Under the pieces are notes generated by a model. That model ran no database searches. It was not told the DNA's origin and saw only the letters and a list, made by a program, of their open reading frames with translations. Below, one piece after another: positions 7,292-15,884 of a stretch of DNA of 41,577 nucleotides. The stretch comes from JBFKMV01 sp041629655 (lineage in GTDB: Bacteria; Acidobacteriota; Polarisedimenticolia; Polarisedimenticolales; Polarisedimenticolaceae): assembly GCA_041629655.1 (NCBI GenBank), contig JBFKMV010000022.1, forward strand, positions 1-41,577, given 5' to 3'. Within the stretch, counting starts at the first letter, position 1. Each line of letters opens with the position of its first letter. A program made the position numbers and the translations under genes.

Positions 7292-9244
7292 TTATGGAAG
7301 GTCGATGCCGAGCTGCCGGCGGACCTGGTTTTCGACCCCGCCCGCGACGACCAGCGCCTGGGGCACCGTGCCGAGGGTCGGGAAGCGGAAGGTGTTCTTG
7401 CGGAACGTGATCGTGCCGCGCGCGAAATCGACGTCGAGGTCGTCGCCGGGAATCACGGTCTTGCTCCCGGCGTCGACCTGCTTCGCCATCAGCTCGCGCA
7501 CGCGGCCGAGCAGCTCCGGGCACTCGACGCAGGGGAAGCCGTTGTTGAAGGCGTTCCTCAGATAGGTCTGCGAGAAGCTGCCCGCCACGACCAGCGCGAT
7601 GCCCGCCGCCTGCAGCGAGGTCACCGCCTGCTCGCGGCTCGAGCCGGTGCCGAAGTTCCATCCGCCGAGCAGCACGTCTCCCCGGCGGGCCTGCCCGGCC
7701 AGCGCCGGGTCGTAGTTCTCGAAGATCACCCGGGCCATCATCTCGGGCGTCATGTTGTCGCGGTAGGTGTAGTCCTTGCCGTAGATGCCGTCGGTGTTGA
7801 GATTGTCCTGCGGCAGGAACACCAGGCGACCGGTGACGCGCTCGGGAAAACCGGGCAGGATCTCGACGGTCTCGTCCGCCGCGGCCGGGGCCTCCAGGGA
7901 GGCGAAGCGCAGCTCGAGGCGGCGCCCCTCGGTCGGCTGCGGCCCGCGGATGTAGCCGGCGGCGGCCGAGGCCGCCACGACGGCCGGGCTGGCCAGGTAG
8001 CAGCGCGCCTCGCGCGAGCCCATGCGGCCCTTGAAGTTGCGGTTGGTGGCGGAGATACCCGCCTCCCCCGGCTCCAGCAGGCCCGCGCCGAGGCCGATGC
8101 AGGGGCCGCAGCCGGGCGGGAGCGGATGCGCCCCGGCCTCGAGCAGCGCCGGCCACGAGCCGTTCCGCTCCGCTTCCTGCTGGACCTCGGCGCTGGCCGC
8201 CGCGATGTACAGCTCCACGCCCGCGGCGACGCGCTTGCCGCGCAGCACGTCGGCGGCCGCGGCGATGTCCTCGACCCGGGAGTTGACGCACGACACGAGG
8301 TACGCCTTGTGGATCGCGATCCGCTGCGCCTCGATCTCCTGCAACGGCGTGGCGACCTGGACGGTGTCGGGCCCCGAGACGTGCGGGGTCACCTCGGCCA
8401 GGTCGAGCTCGATCCGGCCGGCGTACGCGGCGTCGGGGTCGGCGGCGAGCGGCTGCGCGGCCCAGCGCTCGAGATCCTCGTCCGTGACCCGCCGGACGTC
8501 GCGGCCAGCGAGCACCTCGCGCCGCCAGCGCAGGTACCCGAGCGTGGTCTCGTCGGCCGGGAACCAGCCCACCAGCGCCCCCCACTCGGTGGTCATGTTG
8601 GCGACGGCGAGCCGCTCCTCCATCGTCAGCGCGGCCACACCGGGCCCGGTGAACTCGATCGCCGCGTTGAGCACCTCGCCCTTGTTGTACAACCCGCACA
8701 GCGCGATGATCACGTCCTTGCCCGTGGCGCCGGCGGGCAGCTTGCCGGTCAGCCGCACCTCCACGGTGCGCGGGATCTGCCACCAGAAGGTCTCCGTGGC
8801 CCAGATCGCCGCGGCGTCGGTGCGCACCACCGGCGTGCCGATCGCGCCCATGCCGCCGTACATGTTGGAGTGCGAATCGGAGGCGACCACGAACGCCCCG
8901 GGCACCACGTACTGCTGCTCGACCATCACCTGGTGTCCGATCCCGGAGCCCGCCGGATAGAAGTCGACGCCCTGGTCGCGCGCGAACTGCTCGATCGCGC
9001 GGTACTTGGCCAGGTTCTCCTCGGAGCGGTTCTGGATGTCGTGGTCGAGCACGAACACCGGCTGCTTGGGATCGCGAATTCGCGGCGCGCCGATGGCCTT
9101 GAACTTCTGCATCACCGGCGCGGTGTTGTCGTGGGTCATCACGTGCCGCGGCCGGATCGACAGGAAGTCCCCGGCGCGCAGCGGCCGCTGCGGCCCCTCC
9201 GCCAGGTGTGTCTGCGCCACCTTCTCGACGACCGTCTGTCCCAT
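7292..9244 (-). CDS. Aconitase-superfamily hydratase, fused large and small domains, Lys4-like
   Basis: The product is 650 residues with the catalytic domain (about 1-435) and swivel domain (about 465-620) in one chain. The [4Fe-4S] cysteines are Cys319 (SCVNSR), Cys379 and Cys382 (PPGCGPCIG). The swivel domain keeps FGTGSSREQA with its substrate-binding arginine. The stretch SDSHSNMYGGMGAIGTP, followed by VVRTDAAAIWAT, WWQIP and NMTTEWGAL, recalls fungal homoaconitase Lys4 more than E. coli AcnA or AcnB. That comparison is from memory and not an alignment. It could therefore interconvert cis-aconitate and isocitrate, or a homologue such as homoaconitate and homoisocitrate. The ATG at 9244 has AGAGG five bases upstream. 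It lies 28 bases after the MmgE/PrpD gene. Confidence 0.85.
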   Translation of the reverse strand: MGQTVVEKVAQTHLAEGPQRPLRAGDFLSIRPRHVMTHDNTAPVMQKFKAIGAPRIRDPKQPVFVLDHDIQNRSEENLAKYRAIEQFARDQGVDFYPAGSGIGHQVMVEQQYVVPGAFVVASDSHSNMYGGMGAIGTPVVRTDAAAIWATETFWWQIPRTVEVRLTGKLPAGATGKDVIIALCGLYNKGEVLNAAIEFTGPGVAALTMEERLAVANMTTEWGALVGWFPADETTLGYLRWRREVLAGRDVRRVTDEDLERWAAQPLAADPDAAYAGRIELDLAEVTPHVSGPDTVQVATPLQEIEAQRIAIHKAYLVSCVNSRVEDIAAAADVLRGKRVAAGVELYIAAASAEVQQEAERNGSWPALLEAGAHPLPPGCGPCIGLGAGLLEPGEAGISATNRNFKGRMGSREARCYLASPAVVAASAAAGYIRGPQPTEGRRLELRFASLEAPAAADETVEILPGFPERVTGRLVFLPQDNLNTDGIYGKDYTYRDNMTPEMMARVIFENYDPALAGQARRGDVLLGGWNFGTGSSREQAVTSLQAAGIALVVAGSFSQTYLRNAFNNGFPCVECPELLGRVRELMAKQVDAGSKTVIPGDDLDVDFARGTITFRKNTFRFPTLGTVPQALVVAGGVENQVRRQLGIDLP

Positions 9245-9272
9245 TGTCGCCTCTCGCCCGGGACGCCCCGGG

Positions 9273-10655
9273 TCAACCCGTTTTGGTCAGCTCCAGCAAC
9301 GAGGTGATCGAGTCCTGCCGGTCCAGCTCCCACACGGCTTGCTTGATCCGGGCGCGCCGGTCGGCGTCGAGGATCGGCTCGGCGAGCGCGTCGAACTTCT
9401 CCTCGATCTCCTCGTCGCTGAGCGGGTTGCGCGGGTCGCCCTTGGGGTAGTCGATCTGTTTTTCGAACTCGCGCCCGCCGGTCGCGTGGATGCGCACGAT
9501 CACGCGCTGGAGCTTCGGGAACAGCGCCTCGATCTCGGGGTCCGCGACCACCTCGACCTTGTGCAGCTGGGCGCGGATCCTGGGGTCCATGATCTTCTCG
9601 TCGGTGAACTGCAGCGGCGTGACCTGCCGGTCGGCGACCGCCGCCGCGATCACGTAGGGCAGGCTGTGGTCGGCGGTCTCCTTGTTCCGCGGGTCGTACT
9701 TCGAGGGATCGGCCAGGATGTCCGCCGCGCGGGCCAGCGAGCGGATGTGCACCTTCTCGATCTCGTCCGCCGACAGGTCGTGCTGCTTGATCAGGTCGAG
9801 CGTGCAGGAGATCGGCGCGTGGGTCAGCGCCTCGGTGGGAAACGCCTTCATCCCGCACTGGGTGATGCGGAAACCGTCGCCCAGCCCCTGCTCCAGCAGC
9901 TCCAGCTTCCACTCCGGCCCCATGCAGTGCACCAGGCCTTCCTTGCCGTCGATCACGTGCTCGGGGCCGCTGTAGCCGTTTTCGGCGAACAGCGCCGCCA
10001 GCACGCCGCTCTGGGTGGCCAGCGGGTCGACGGTGTTCTTCATCATCGTCAGCTTGCCCGCCGTCACCGCGCCCAGCGTGGCCATCCGCGAGCCCGAGAT
10101 GCCGATCGCGTGCTGCATCTGCTCCCAGCTCAGGTCGAGCATCCGGGCCGCGACGATCGGCGAGACGAAGGCGGTCAGCGTGGCGTGGTGCCAGCCGCGC
10201 TCGCGGATTCCCGGGAACGCGGCCTCGCACAGCCGCATCTCGAACTCGTGTCCCAGCACGATGCCCACGATCAGGTCGCGGCCGTTCTTGCCGGTGCGCT
10301 CGCCGCAGGCCATCGCCGCGGGGATGATGTCCGAGGGGTGCGAGGGGTCCTGCTTCCAGTAGATGTCGTTGTAGTCCATCACGCGCACCATCAGCGCGTT
10401 GAGCAGCGACGCCGAGATCGGATCCATCCGCCGCCCGGTGCCGATCACCGTGGCGGGTCCGCCGCCCCCGTGCTCCTCCAGCACCTCCAGCGCGATCTTC
10501 ACGTCGTGCTGCTGGTAACCGCCCAGCGCGCAACCTAGCGAGTCCAGTAGGTAACGCTTGGCCTCGCGGATCGCCGCGTCGTCGAGCTGCTCGTAGTCCA
10601 GTTGGCAGGCCCAGCGCGAGATGCGCGCCGTGATCGTTCCGTTGTTGTCGCTCAC
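9273..10655 (-). CDS. MmgE/PrpD family dehydratase
   Basis: The product is 460 residues, typical of the family. Members include 2-methylcitrate dehydratase PrpD, MmgE and cis-aconitate decarboxylase. Family marks are KRYLLDSLGCALGG, the MDYNDIY...HPSDIIPAAMACGE block around residues 92-115, MKNTVDPLATQSGVLAA, CGMKAFPTEALTH, DHSLPYVIAAAVAD and NPLSDEEIEEKFD. The His-Pro-Ser-Asp segment is the conserved active-site region. In this context the likely role is to dehydrate citrate or an alkyl-citrate to the aconitate that the next gene rehydrates. Itaconate formation is a weaker alternative. It starts with GTG at 10655, with GAGG seven bases upstream, and lies 31 bases after the HD-domain gene. 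Confidence 0.85.
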   Translation of the reverse strand: MSDNNGTITARISRWACQLDYEQLDDAAIREAKRYLLDSLGCALGGYQQHDVKIALEVLEEHGGGGPATVIGTGRRMDPISASLLNALMVRVMDYNDIYWKQDPSHPSDIIPAAMACGERTGKNGRDLIVGIVLGHEFEMRLCEAAFPGIRERGWHHATLTAFVSPIVAARMLDLSWEQMQHAIGISGSRMATLGAVTAGKLTMMKNTVDPLATQSGVLAALFAENGYSGPEHVIDGKEGLVHCMGPEWKLELLEQGLGDGFRITQCGMKAFPTEALTHAPISCTLDLIKQHDLSADEIEKVHIRSLARAADILADPSKYDPRNKETADHSLPYVIAAAVADRQVTPLQFTDEKIMDPRIRAQLHKVEVVADPEIEALFPKLQRVIVRIHATGGREFEKQIDYPKGDPRNPLSDEEIEEKFDALAEPILDADRRARIKQAVWELDRQDSITSLLELTKTG

Positions 10656-10686
10656 CGGGATTCCTCGTCTTGATTCGGGATCGGGG

Positions 10687-11226
10687 TCATTTCAGGTTCT
10701 TGAACGGTTCGTAGCTCATGAAATCGGCGTGGTGCACGATGAACGCCTCGGTGCTGCGCTTGACCAGGTCGCCCTCGGCCGCGTGCGTGGCCACGATGTG
10801 GCACACCGCGTCGGGCACGCCGCAGCTCAGCGCCAGGTGCACGCCGGTGAAGGGATGCCGCAGCGCCTTGCCGCGGTCGCTCTGCACCGCCTTGCCGCCG
10901 CGCTTTTCGTACTCCAGCAGCTTGCCCACGTCGGCCAGGATCGCTCCCGCCACCACCACGTCGTGGTCGATCGGCAGTACCTGGCCCAGGAACTCCTCCA
11001 TCGCCTCGGCGGAGCGGCGCGCGATGTGCACGACGCAGCGCTTGTGCTCCATGAACGTCGCCGGGCAGTTCGGGATCAGCAGCGTGAACGGGATCTGCTC
11101 CAGGTCCCCGGGCGTCAACGGGCTGGCCTCGAACGCCTTGATCCAGGTCTGGAGCGTCGCCTCGCGCAGCTCCGGGTCCTTGATCCATTCGAGCTCCGGC
11201 CACAGTTTTTCCACGGCCTCGCGCAT
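10687..11226 (-). CDS. HD-domain-like protein with a degenerate HD motif
   Basis: The product is 179 residues and all alpha-helical in appearance. It resembles small HDIG/YhaM-type HD phosphohydrolases: a first helix with CVVHIARRS, then AGAILADVGKLLEYE, ALRHPFTGVHLAL, HIVATHAAEGD and IVHHADFMSYE. The usual L-H-D-x-G-K motif reads LADVGK, so the metal-binding histidine is alanine while Asp, Gly and Lys remain. Later histidines and the terminal Asp are present. Catalysis may be lost or altered. It is the first gene of the operon that continues with the MmgE/PrpD, aconitase, dehydrogenase and citrate lyase genes, so it may be an accessory or regulatory protein for that pathway. The ATG at 11226 has GAGGAG six bases upstream. 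The 123 bases before it show no clear promoter. Confidence 0.7.
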   Translation of the reverse strand: MREAVEKLWPELEWIKDPELREATLQTWIKAFEASPLTPGDLEQIPFTLLIPNCPATFMEHKRCVVHIARRSAEAMEEFLGQVLPIDHDVVVAGAILADVGKLLEYEKRGGKAVQSDRGKALRHPFTGVHLALSCGVPDAVCHIVATHAAEGDLVKRSTEAFIVHHADFMSYEPFKNLK

Positions 11227-11349
11227 TGTCGACTCCTCGTTGTCCCCGTCCCTGGGGGCGGTCGCGCGGCGTCAAGCTTCCGCCGGCGCCCGCATACCGG
11301 ACTGGTGGGACAGAGGTTATCCGACGCGCCCGAACCCGTCCAGAGCCGT

Positions 11350-12513
<1,164 letters not shown>

Positions 12514-12517
12514 GGTC

Positions 12518-12538
12518 CGGCCCTCCCGGCGAGGGCCG
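12518..12538. repeat. 8-bp palindrome with 5-base loop in a divergent promoter
   Basis: CGGCCCTC (12518-12525) pairs with GAGGGCCG (12531-12538) around CCGGC. It lies between the acyl-CoA dehydrogenase start (12513) and the -10-like box at 12540. On the minus strand the 3' arm contains the Shine-Dalgarno sequence GGGAGG of the dehydrogenase gene. It could be an operator or an RNA hairpin that hides the ribosome site. Confidence 0.5.
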
Positions 12539-12539
12539 T

Positions 12540-12545
12540 TACAAT
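12540..12545 (+). promoter_or_regulatory. -10-like box TACAAT before the glycosyltransferase gene
   Basis: TACAAT ends 18 bases before the ATG at 12564. No convincing -35 box is seen. With the next base it reads TATTGTA on the minus strand, so it could also serve the divergent acyl-CoA dehydrogenase gene. Confidence 0.4.
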
Positions 12546-12563
12546 AGCATCGAAGGGAGTCGC

Positions 12564-14138
12564 ATGGAGTCTCGTCGGCCGGAACCGGGCCGGGCCGTGG
12601 CGCTCGGTGTCGCGGCGTTGCTGCTCGCGGCGTTCGTGGCCCAGGCGGTCGGCAGCATGCGGCTGCTCACGGCCAGCGGAGACGAGACGGTCCACCTGCC
12701 GGCCGGCTACAGCTACCTGGCCACCGGCCGGCTGCGTCTGAACCCCGAGCACCCCCCGCTGATCAAGCAGCTGTGCGCGCTGCCGCTGCTGCTGCTGCGC
12801 CCGCAGCTCGACCTCGACGATCCGGCCTGGCGCGCGGAGCCGCCGGACCAGGCCGCGTTCGGCTACCGCTTCCTCTACGGCAACGACGCCGACCGGCTGC
12901 TGTTCTGGGGCCGCCTGCCGACGGTGCTGCTGGCCGTGCTGCTGGGCGCGCTGGTCGCCTGCTGGGCCGCCGAGCTGTTCGGGCGCGCCGCGGGCCTGCT
13001 GGCGCTGGGCCTGTACGTCTTCTGCCCCAACGTGATCGCGCACGCGCGCTACGTGACGATGGACCTCGGGCTGGCCTGCTTCTTCACGGCCTGTCTGTAC
13101 CTGACCTGGCGCTACGTGCGGCACGGCGGGCGGGCCAACCTGGCCCTGGCCGGGGTGACGCTGGGCCTGGCGTTGGGCGCCAAGTTCTCGGCGGTGATCC
13201 TGCTCCCGGCGCTCGCGCTGCTGCTGGCGCTGGCGGCCCTGAGCGGCCGCGGCGGATGGCGCGCCTGGGCGCTGGCCGGCGCGGCGATGCTGGCGCTGGC
13301 CGGGCTCGTGGTGTGGGCAGTCTACCTGTTCCCGCTCGATCCTTCGTTCTACCTGGACGGCATGCGCGAGGTCAACCGCAACCACCGCCCCGACTATGCC
13401 GAGTATCTGATGGGCCAGTTCGCCATCGACGGGTGGTGGCACTACTTCATCGTGGCGTTCCTGGTCAAGACGCCGCTGCCCACGCTGGTGTTGCTCGCCG
13501 CCGCGGCGGCGACGTTGCGGCGCCGGCGCGGCGGGCACTGGCTCGACGAGGCGTTCCTGCTCTTGCCGGCGGGGCTGTTCTTCGTGGTCACCTCGGCGCT
13601 GGCGGACGACATCGGCGTGCGCTACCTGCTGCCGGTCTACCCGCTGGCGTTCGTGTTCGCCGGTCGGCTCGCCCCGTGGGCGCTCGGATCGCGGCGGCGC
13701 GCGGGGGCGCTGGCGCTGCTCGGGCTGTGGCTCGTCTTCGGTACGGTGCGCAGCTATCCCGACCAGCTGGCCTACTTCAACGAGCTGGCCGGAGGACCGC
13801 GCAACGGCCACCGCTGGCTCGACGACTCCAACATCGACTGGGGACAGGACCTCAAGCGCCTGCGGTCCTGGATGGACCGGCAGGGGGTCGAGCGGGTGCG
13901 GCTGATCCAGGGCCCCTGGAACGGCAACCCCGACTACTACGGCGTCCGCTGGGAGCCGGTGCGGCGCTCCGAATGGCGCGAGAGCCCCGAACCCGGCGCG
14001 ACCTACGTCGTGAGCACGCACATGCTGATCCGCGGCGAGCTGGTGGCCCGGCGGCAGGGCACGCGCAACAACTGGCTCAGCCTGTACGAGCCCGTGGACC
14101 GCATCGGCTGGTCGTTCTACGTGTTCCGCTTCGACTAG
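12564..14138 (+). CDS. Multi-spanning membrane glycosyltransferase, GT39/PMT-like
   Basis: The product is 524 residues with about ten hydrophobic segments. The layout is that of dolichyl- or polyprenyl-phosphate-sugar glycosyltransferases of the PMT/ArnT superfamily. The first extracytoplasmic loop has SGDETVHLPAGYSY, where the acidic pair D-E sits at the usual catalytic position, then LNPEHPPLIKQ. A second loop has HARYVTMDLGLACFF. The C-terminal soluble part (from about residue 400) contains QLAYFNELAGGPRNG and WLDDSNIDWGQDLKRL, common in this family in environmental bacteria. It probably transfers a lipid-linked sugar to protein or lipid on the outer face of the inner membrane. The ATG at 12564 has AGGGAG four bases upstream. 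The NfeD-like gene follows after 12 bases. Confidence 0.82.
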   Translation: MESRRPEPGRAVALGVAALLLAAFVAQAVGSMRLLTASGDETVHLPAGYSYLATGRLRLNPEHPPLIKQLCALPLLLLRPQLDLDDPAWRAEPPDQAAFGYRFLYGNDADRLLFWGRLPTVLLAVLLGALVACWAAELFGRAAGLLALGLYVFCPNVIAHARYVTMDLGLACFFTACLYLTWRYVRHGGRANLALAGVTLGLALGAKFSAVILLPALALLLALAALSGRGGWRAWALAGAAMLALAGLVVWAVYLFPLDPSFYLDGMREVNRNHRPDYAEYLMGQFAIDGWWHYFIVAFLVKTPLPTLVLLAAAAATLRRRRGGHWLDEAFLLLPAGLFFVVTSALADDIGVRYLLPVYPLAFVFAGRLAPWALGSRRRAGALALLGLWLVFGTVRSYPDQLAYFNELAGGPRNGHRWLDDSNIDWGQDLKRLRSWMDRQGVERVRLIQGPWNGNPDYYGVRWEPVRRSEWRESPEPGATYVVSTHMLIRGELVARRQGTRNNWLSLYEPVDRIGWSFYVFRFD

Positions 14139-14150
14139 GGAGAGGCCCGC

Positions 14151-14534
14151 ATGCTGTTCGAGATCCTGCTGGTGCTGCTGGCGCTGGTCGTGCTGGGGTT
14201 GCTGGCGGTGGCGGCGCTGGTGGCGCTGTCGACCCTGCCGCTGTCCGATCTCGGCAACCGCCTGCTGCGGCAGTTGGGATTGTCCGGACCGTCGCCGGGC
14301 ACCCGCGCGCCGGGCATGCGCGCCACCGGCCGCGTGGTACGCGGGTTCCGGGCCCGCCCGGGCGAGCCGGCCGCTCGCGGGAAGGTGTTCGCCAACGGCG
14401 AGACCTGGGATGCGGTCGCCGATCCCGCGCTGGCGGCGGAGCTGGCCGAGGGGGACGCGGTGGAGATCGTCTACGGCGGGGAGCTCCAGGTTACCGTGGT
14501 CGGCCGCGGCCCCGGGGAGCCTCCCCGGTCATGA
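14151..14534 (+). CDS. NfeD-like membrane-anchored OB-fold protein
   Basis: The product is 127 residues. An N-terminal membrane segment (about 2-29, LLVLLALVVLGLLAVAALVAL) is followed by a low-complexity linker and a C-terminal domain from about residue 60. GKVFANGETWDAVAD, then LAEGDAVEIVYGGELQVTVV, matches the NfeD C-terminal OB-fold pattern. NfeD proteins usually pair with SPFH/stomatin proteins or ClpP-class membrane proteases, but neither is adjacent here. It follows the glycosyltransferase gene by 12 bases with GGGAGAG upstream, so the two are probably co-transcribed. Its stop overlaps the 3' end of the convergent dipeptidase gene by six bases. The exact role is unknown. Confidence 0.65.
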   Translation: MLFEILLVLLALVVLGLLAVAALVALSTLPLSDLGNRLLRQLGLSGPSPGTRAPGMRATGRVVRGFRARPGEPAARGKVFANGETWDAVADPALAAELAEGDAVEIVYGGELQVTVVGRGPGEPPRS

Positions 14535-15794
14535 CCCGCGCTGCAGCTCCTCGGCGACCCGATCGACTTCCGACCACACCCGCAGCAGGTTGGCGCCGGC
14601 GAGCTTCTCGATGTCCTGGTCCGTGTAGCCGCGGCGCAGCAGCGCGGCGATCAGGTTGGGGTACTTCGAGACGTCCTCCAGCCCGGTGGGCAACGAATCG
14701 CCGACCCCGTCGTAGTCCGAGCCGATTCCGACGTGGTCCACCCCGACCAGCTGCACCACGTGGTCGAAGTGGTCGGCCACGTCGGACAGCGTCGCCACCT
14801 GCAGTGGATGGTCCGTGGCGTATTGCTCGGCGAGCCGGCGGCCCTCCGCGTCCTCGCGGGTCAGCCCGTGCTCCTCGAGCAGCTTGCCCACGGCGAACCA
14901 GCGCGCGATGCTCTCGCGGTTGTACTGCTCCTCGATGAACGTCGAGCCGAAGTTGATCTGGATCACGCCCCCGCGCTCGGCCAGCTTGACGATCATCTCG
15001 TCGCTCATGTTGCGCTCGAACCCGGGCGTGAAGCGCCGGCACGAGGAGTGCGAGGCGATCACGGGCGCGCGACTGACCTCCATCACCTGCCAGAACGCCT
15101 CGTCGGAGACGTGCGACACGTCGACCATCACGCCGAGCCGGTTCATCTCCAGCACGACCTCGCGGCCGAACGGGCTCAGCCCGTTCCACGTGCGCTGCTC
15201 GGCGTACGACGAGTCGCAGATCGCGTTGTTCGCCGAGTGCGTCAACGTGATGTAGCGGATCCCGCGCCGGTGGAAGTGGGCCAGGTTGGCCAGATCGCCC
15301 TCCAGCGGCGCGCCGTTCTCCATCCCCAACGGCAGCGACAGCAGGCCCTGGGCGAAGTGCCGGCGCACCTCGGCCGGCGAGCGGGCGATGGCGAACTTGT
15401 CGGGATGGGCCGCGGCGATGCCCTCGACCATCGTGATCAGCTCCTCGGCCAGCGCCCTGGCTCCGCCCTGCTCCTGGGTGCTCGCCGGGACGTAGATCGA
15501 CATGAACGCGGCGTTGAGCCCGCCCTCGACGGCGCGCGGGTAGTCGAAGTCTCCGCCGTCGGTGCGGGTGGAGACGTCCTGCATCCGCTCCGTCAAGCGG
15601 TACGGAACGTCGATGTGCGTATCGACGATGATCAGCTCCCGGGCCAGCTCGATCGCGCGGGCCTGCACCTCGTCACCTCCTGCGGCGTTGCCACGCGCCG
15701 CGTCGCCGCCTCCGGCGCAGCCCGCCGCGAGCAGCAGCGCCAGCACGATCGCCACTGTCGCCGCTCCGCTCGTGATCCGATCTCGCTCGCTCAT
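14529..15794 (-). CDS. Membrane dipeptidase (M19, renal dipeptidase family), lipoprotein
   Basis: The product is 421 residues. The ATG at 15794 has GGAGGAG just upstream and begins a lipoprotein signal ending LLLAAGC (Cys26). The rest is a metal-dependent TIM-barrel dipeptidase. Zinc ligands are visible as His60 and Asp62 in VDTHIDV, the bridging Glu in LPLGMENG, His in DVSHVSD, His in VIASHSSCR and Asp in GIGSDYDG. The family cleaves dipeptides, some with a D- or dehydro-residue at the second position. A lipid-anchored periplasmic or outer-membrane location suggests peptide scavenging or peptidoglycan fragment turnover. It is divergent from the deoxyhypusine synthase-like gene and has a good promoter of its own. 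Confidence 0.9.
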   Translation of the reverse strand: MSERDRITSGAATVAIVLALLLAAGCAGGGDAARGNAAGGDEVQARAIELARELIIVDTHIDVPYRLTERMQDVSTRTDGGDFDYPRAVEGGLNAAFMSIYVPASTQEQGGARALAEELITMVEGIAAAHPDKFAIARSPAEVRRHFAQGLLSLPLGMENGAPLEGDLANLAHFHRRGIRYITLTHSANNAICDSSYAEQRTWNGLSPFGREVVLEMNRLGVMVDVSHVSDEAFWQVMEVSRAPVIASHSSCRRFTPGFERNMSDEMIVKLAERGGVIQINFGSTFIEEQYNRESIARWFAVGKLLEEHGLTREDAEGRRLAEQYATDHPLQVATLSDVADHFDHVVQLVGVDHVGIGSDYDGVGDSLPTGLEDVSKYPNLIAALLRRGYTDQDIEKLAGANLLRVWSEVDRVAEELQRGS

Positions 15795-15810
15795 GGCTCC
15801 TCCGCAGCAC

Positions 15811-15839
15811 ACTATAAACCGCGGCGGCGCCCGTGTCTG
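15811..15839 (-). promoter_or_regulatory. Candidate promoter of the M19 dipeptidase gene
   Basis: On the minus strand CAGACA (15839-15834), a 17-base spacer and TATAGT (15816-15811) precede the ATG at 15794. The leader would be about 10 bases and still contain GGAGGAG. Confidence 0.55.
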
Positions 15840-15840
15840 C

Positions 15841-15846
15841 TAGGAT
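15841..15846 (+). promoter_or_regulatory. -10-like box TAGGAT before the deoxyhypusine synthase-like gene
   Basis: TAGGAT lies 38 bases before the ATG at 15885 and next to the -35 of the divergent dipeptidase promoter. No clear -35 box is seen for this direction. Confidence 0.3.
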
Positions 15847-15884
15847 AGCGGTCCATCGATCGACCTTCCGCGCTGGACGAGCCC

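Noticed and set aside
6617..9307. 896-codon plus-strand open frame opposite the aconitase gene
   Set aside because: It is antisense to the aconitase-family and ICDH-family genes. Composition and lack of motifs mark it as a GC artefact.
9273..10655. MmgE/PrpD protein as cis-aconitate decarboxylase for itaconate
   Set aside because: No itaconate CoA-transferase/hydratase set or exporter is adjacent, and the neighbours fit dehydration and rehydration better. It is not excluded, only less likely.
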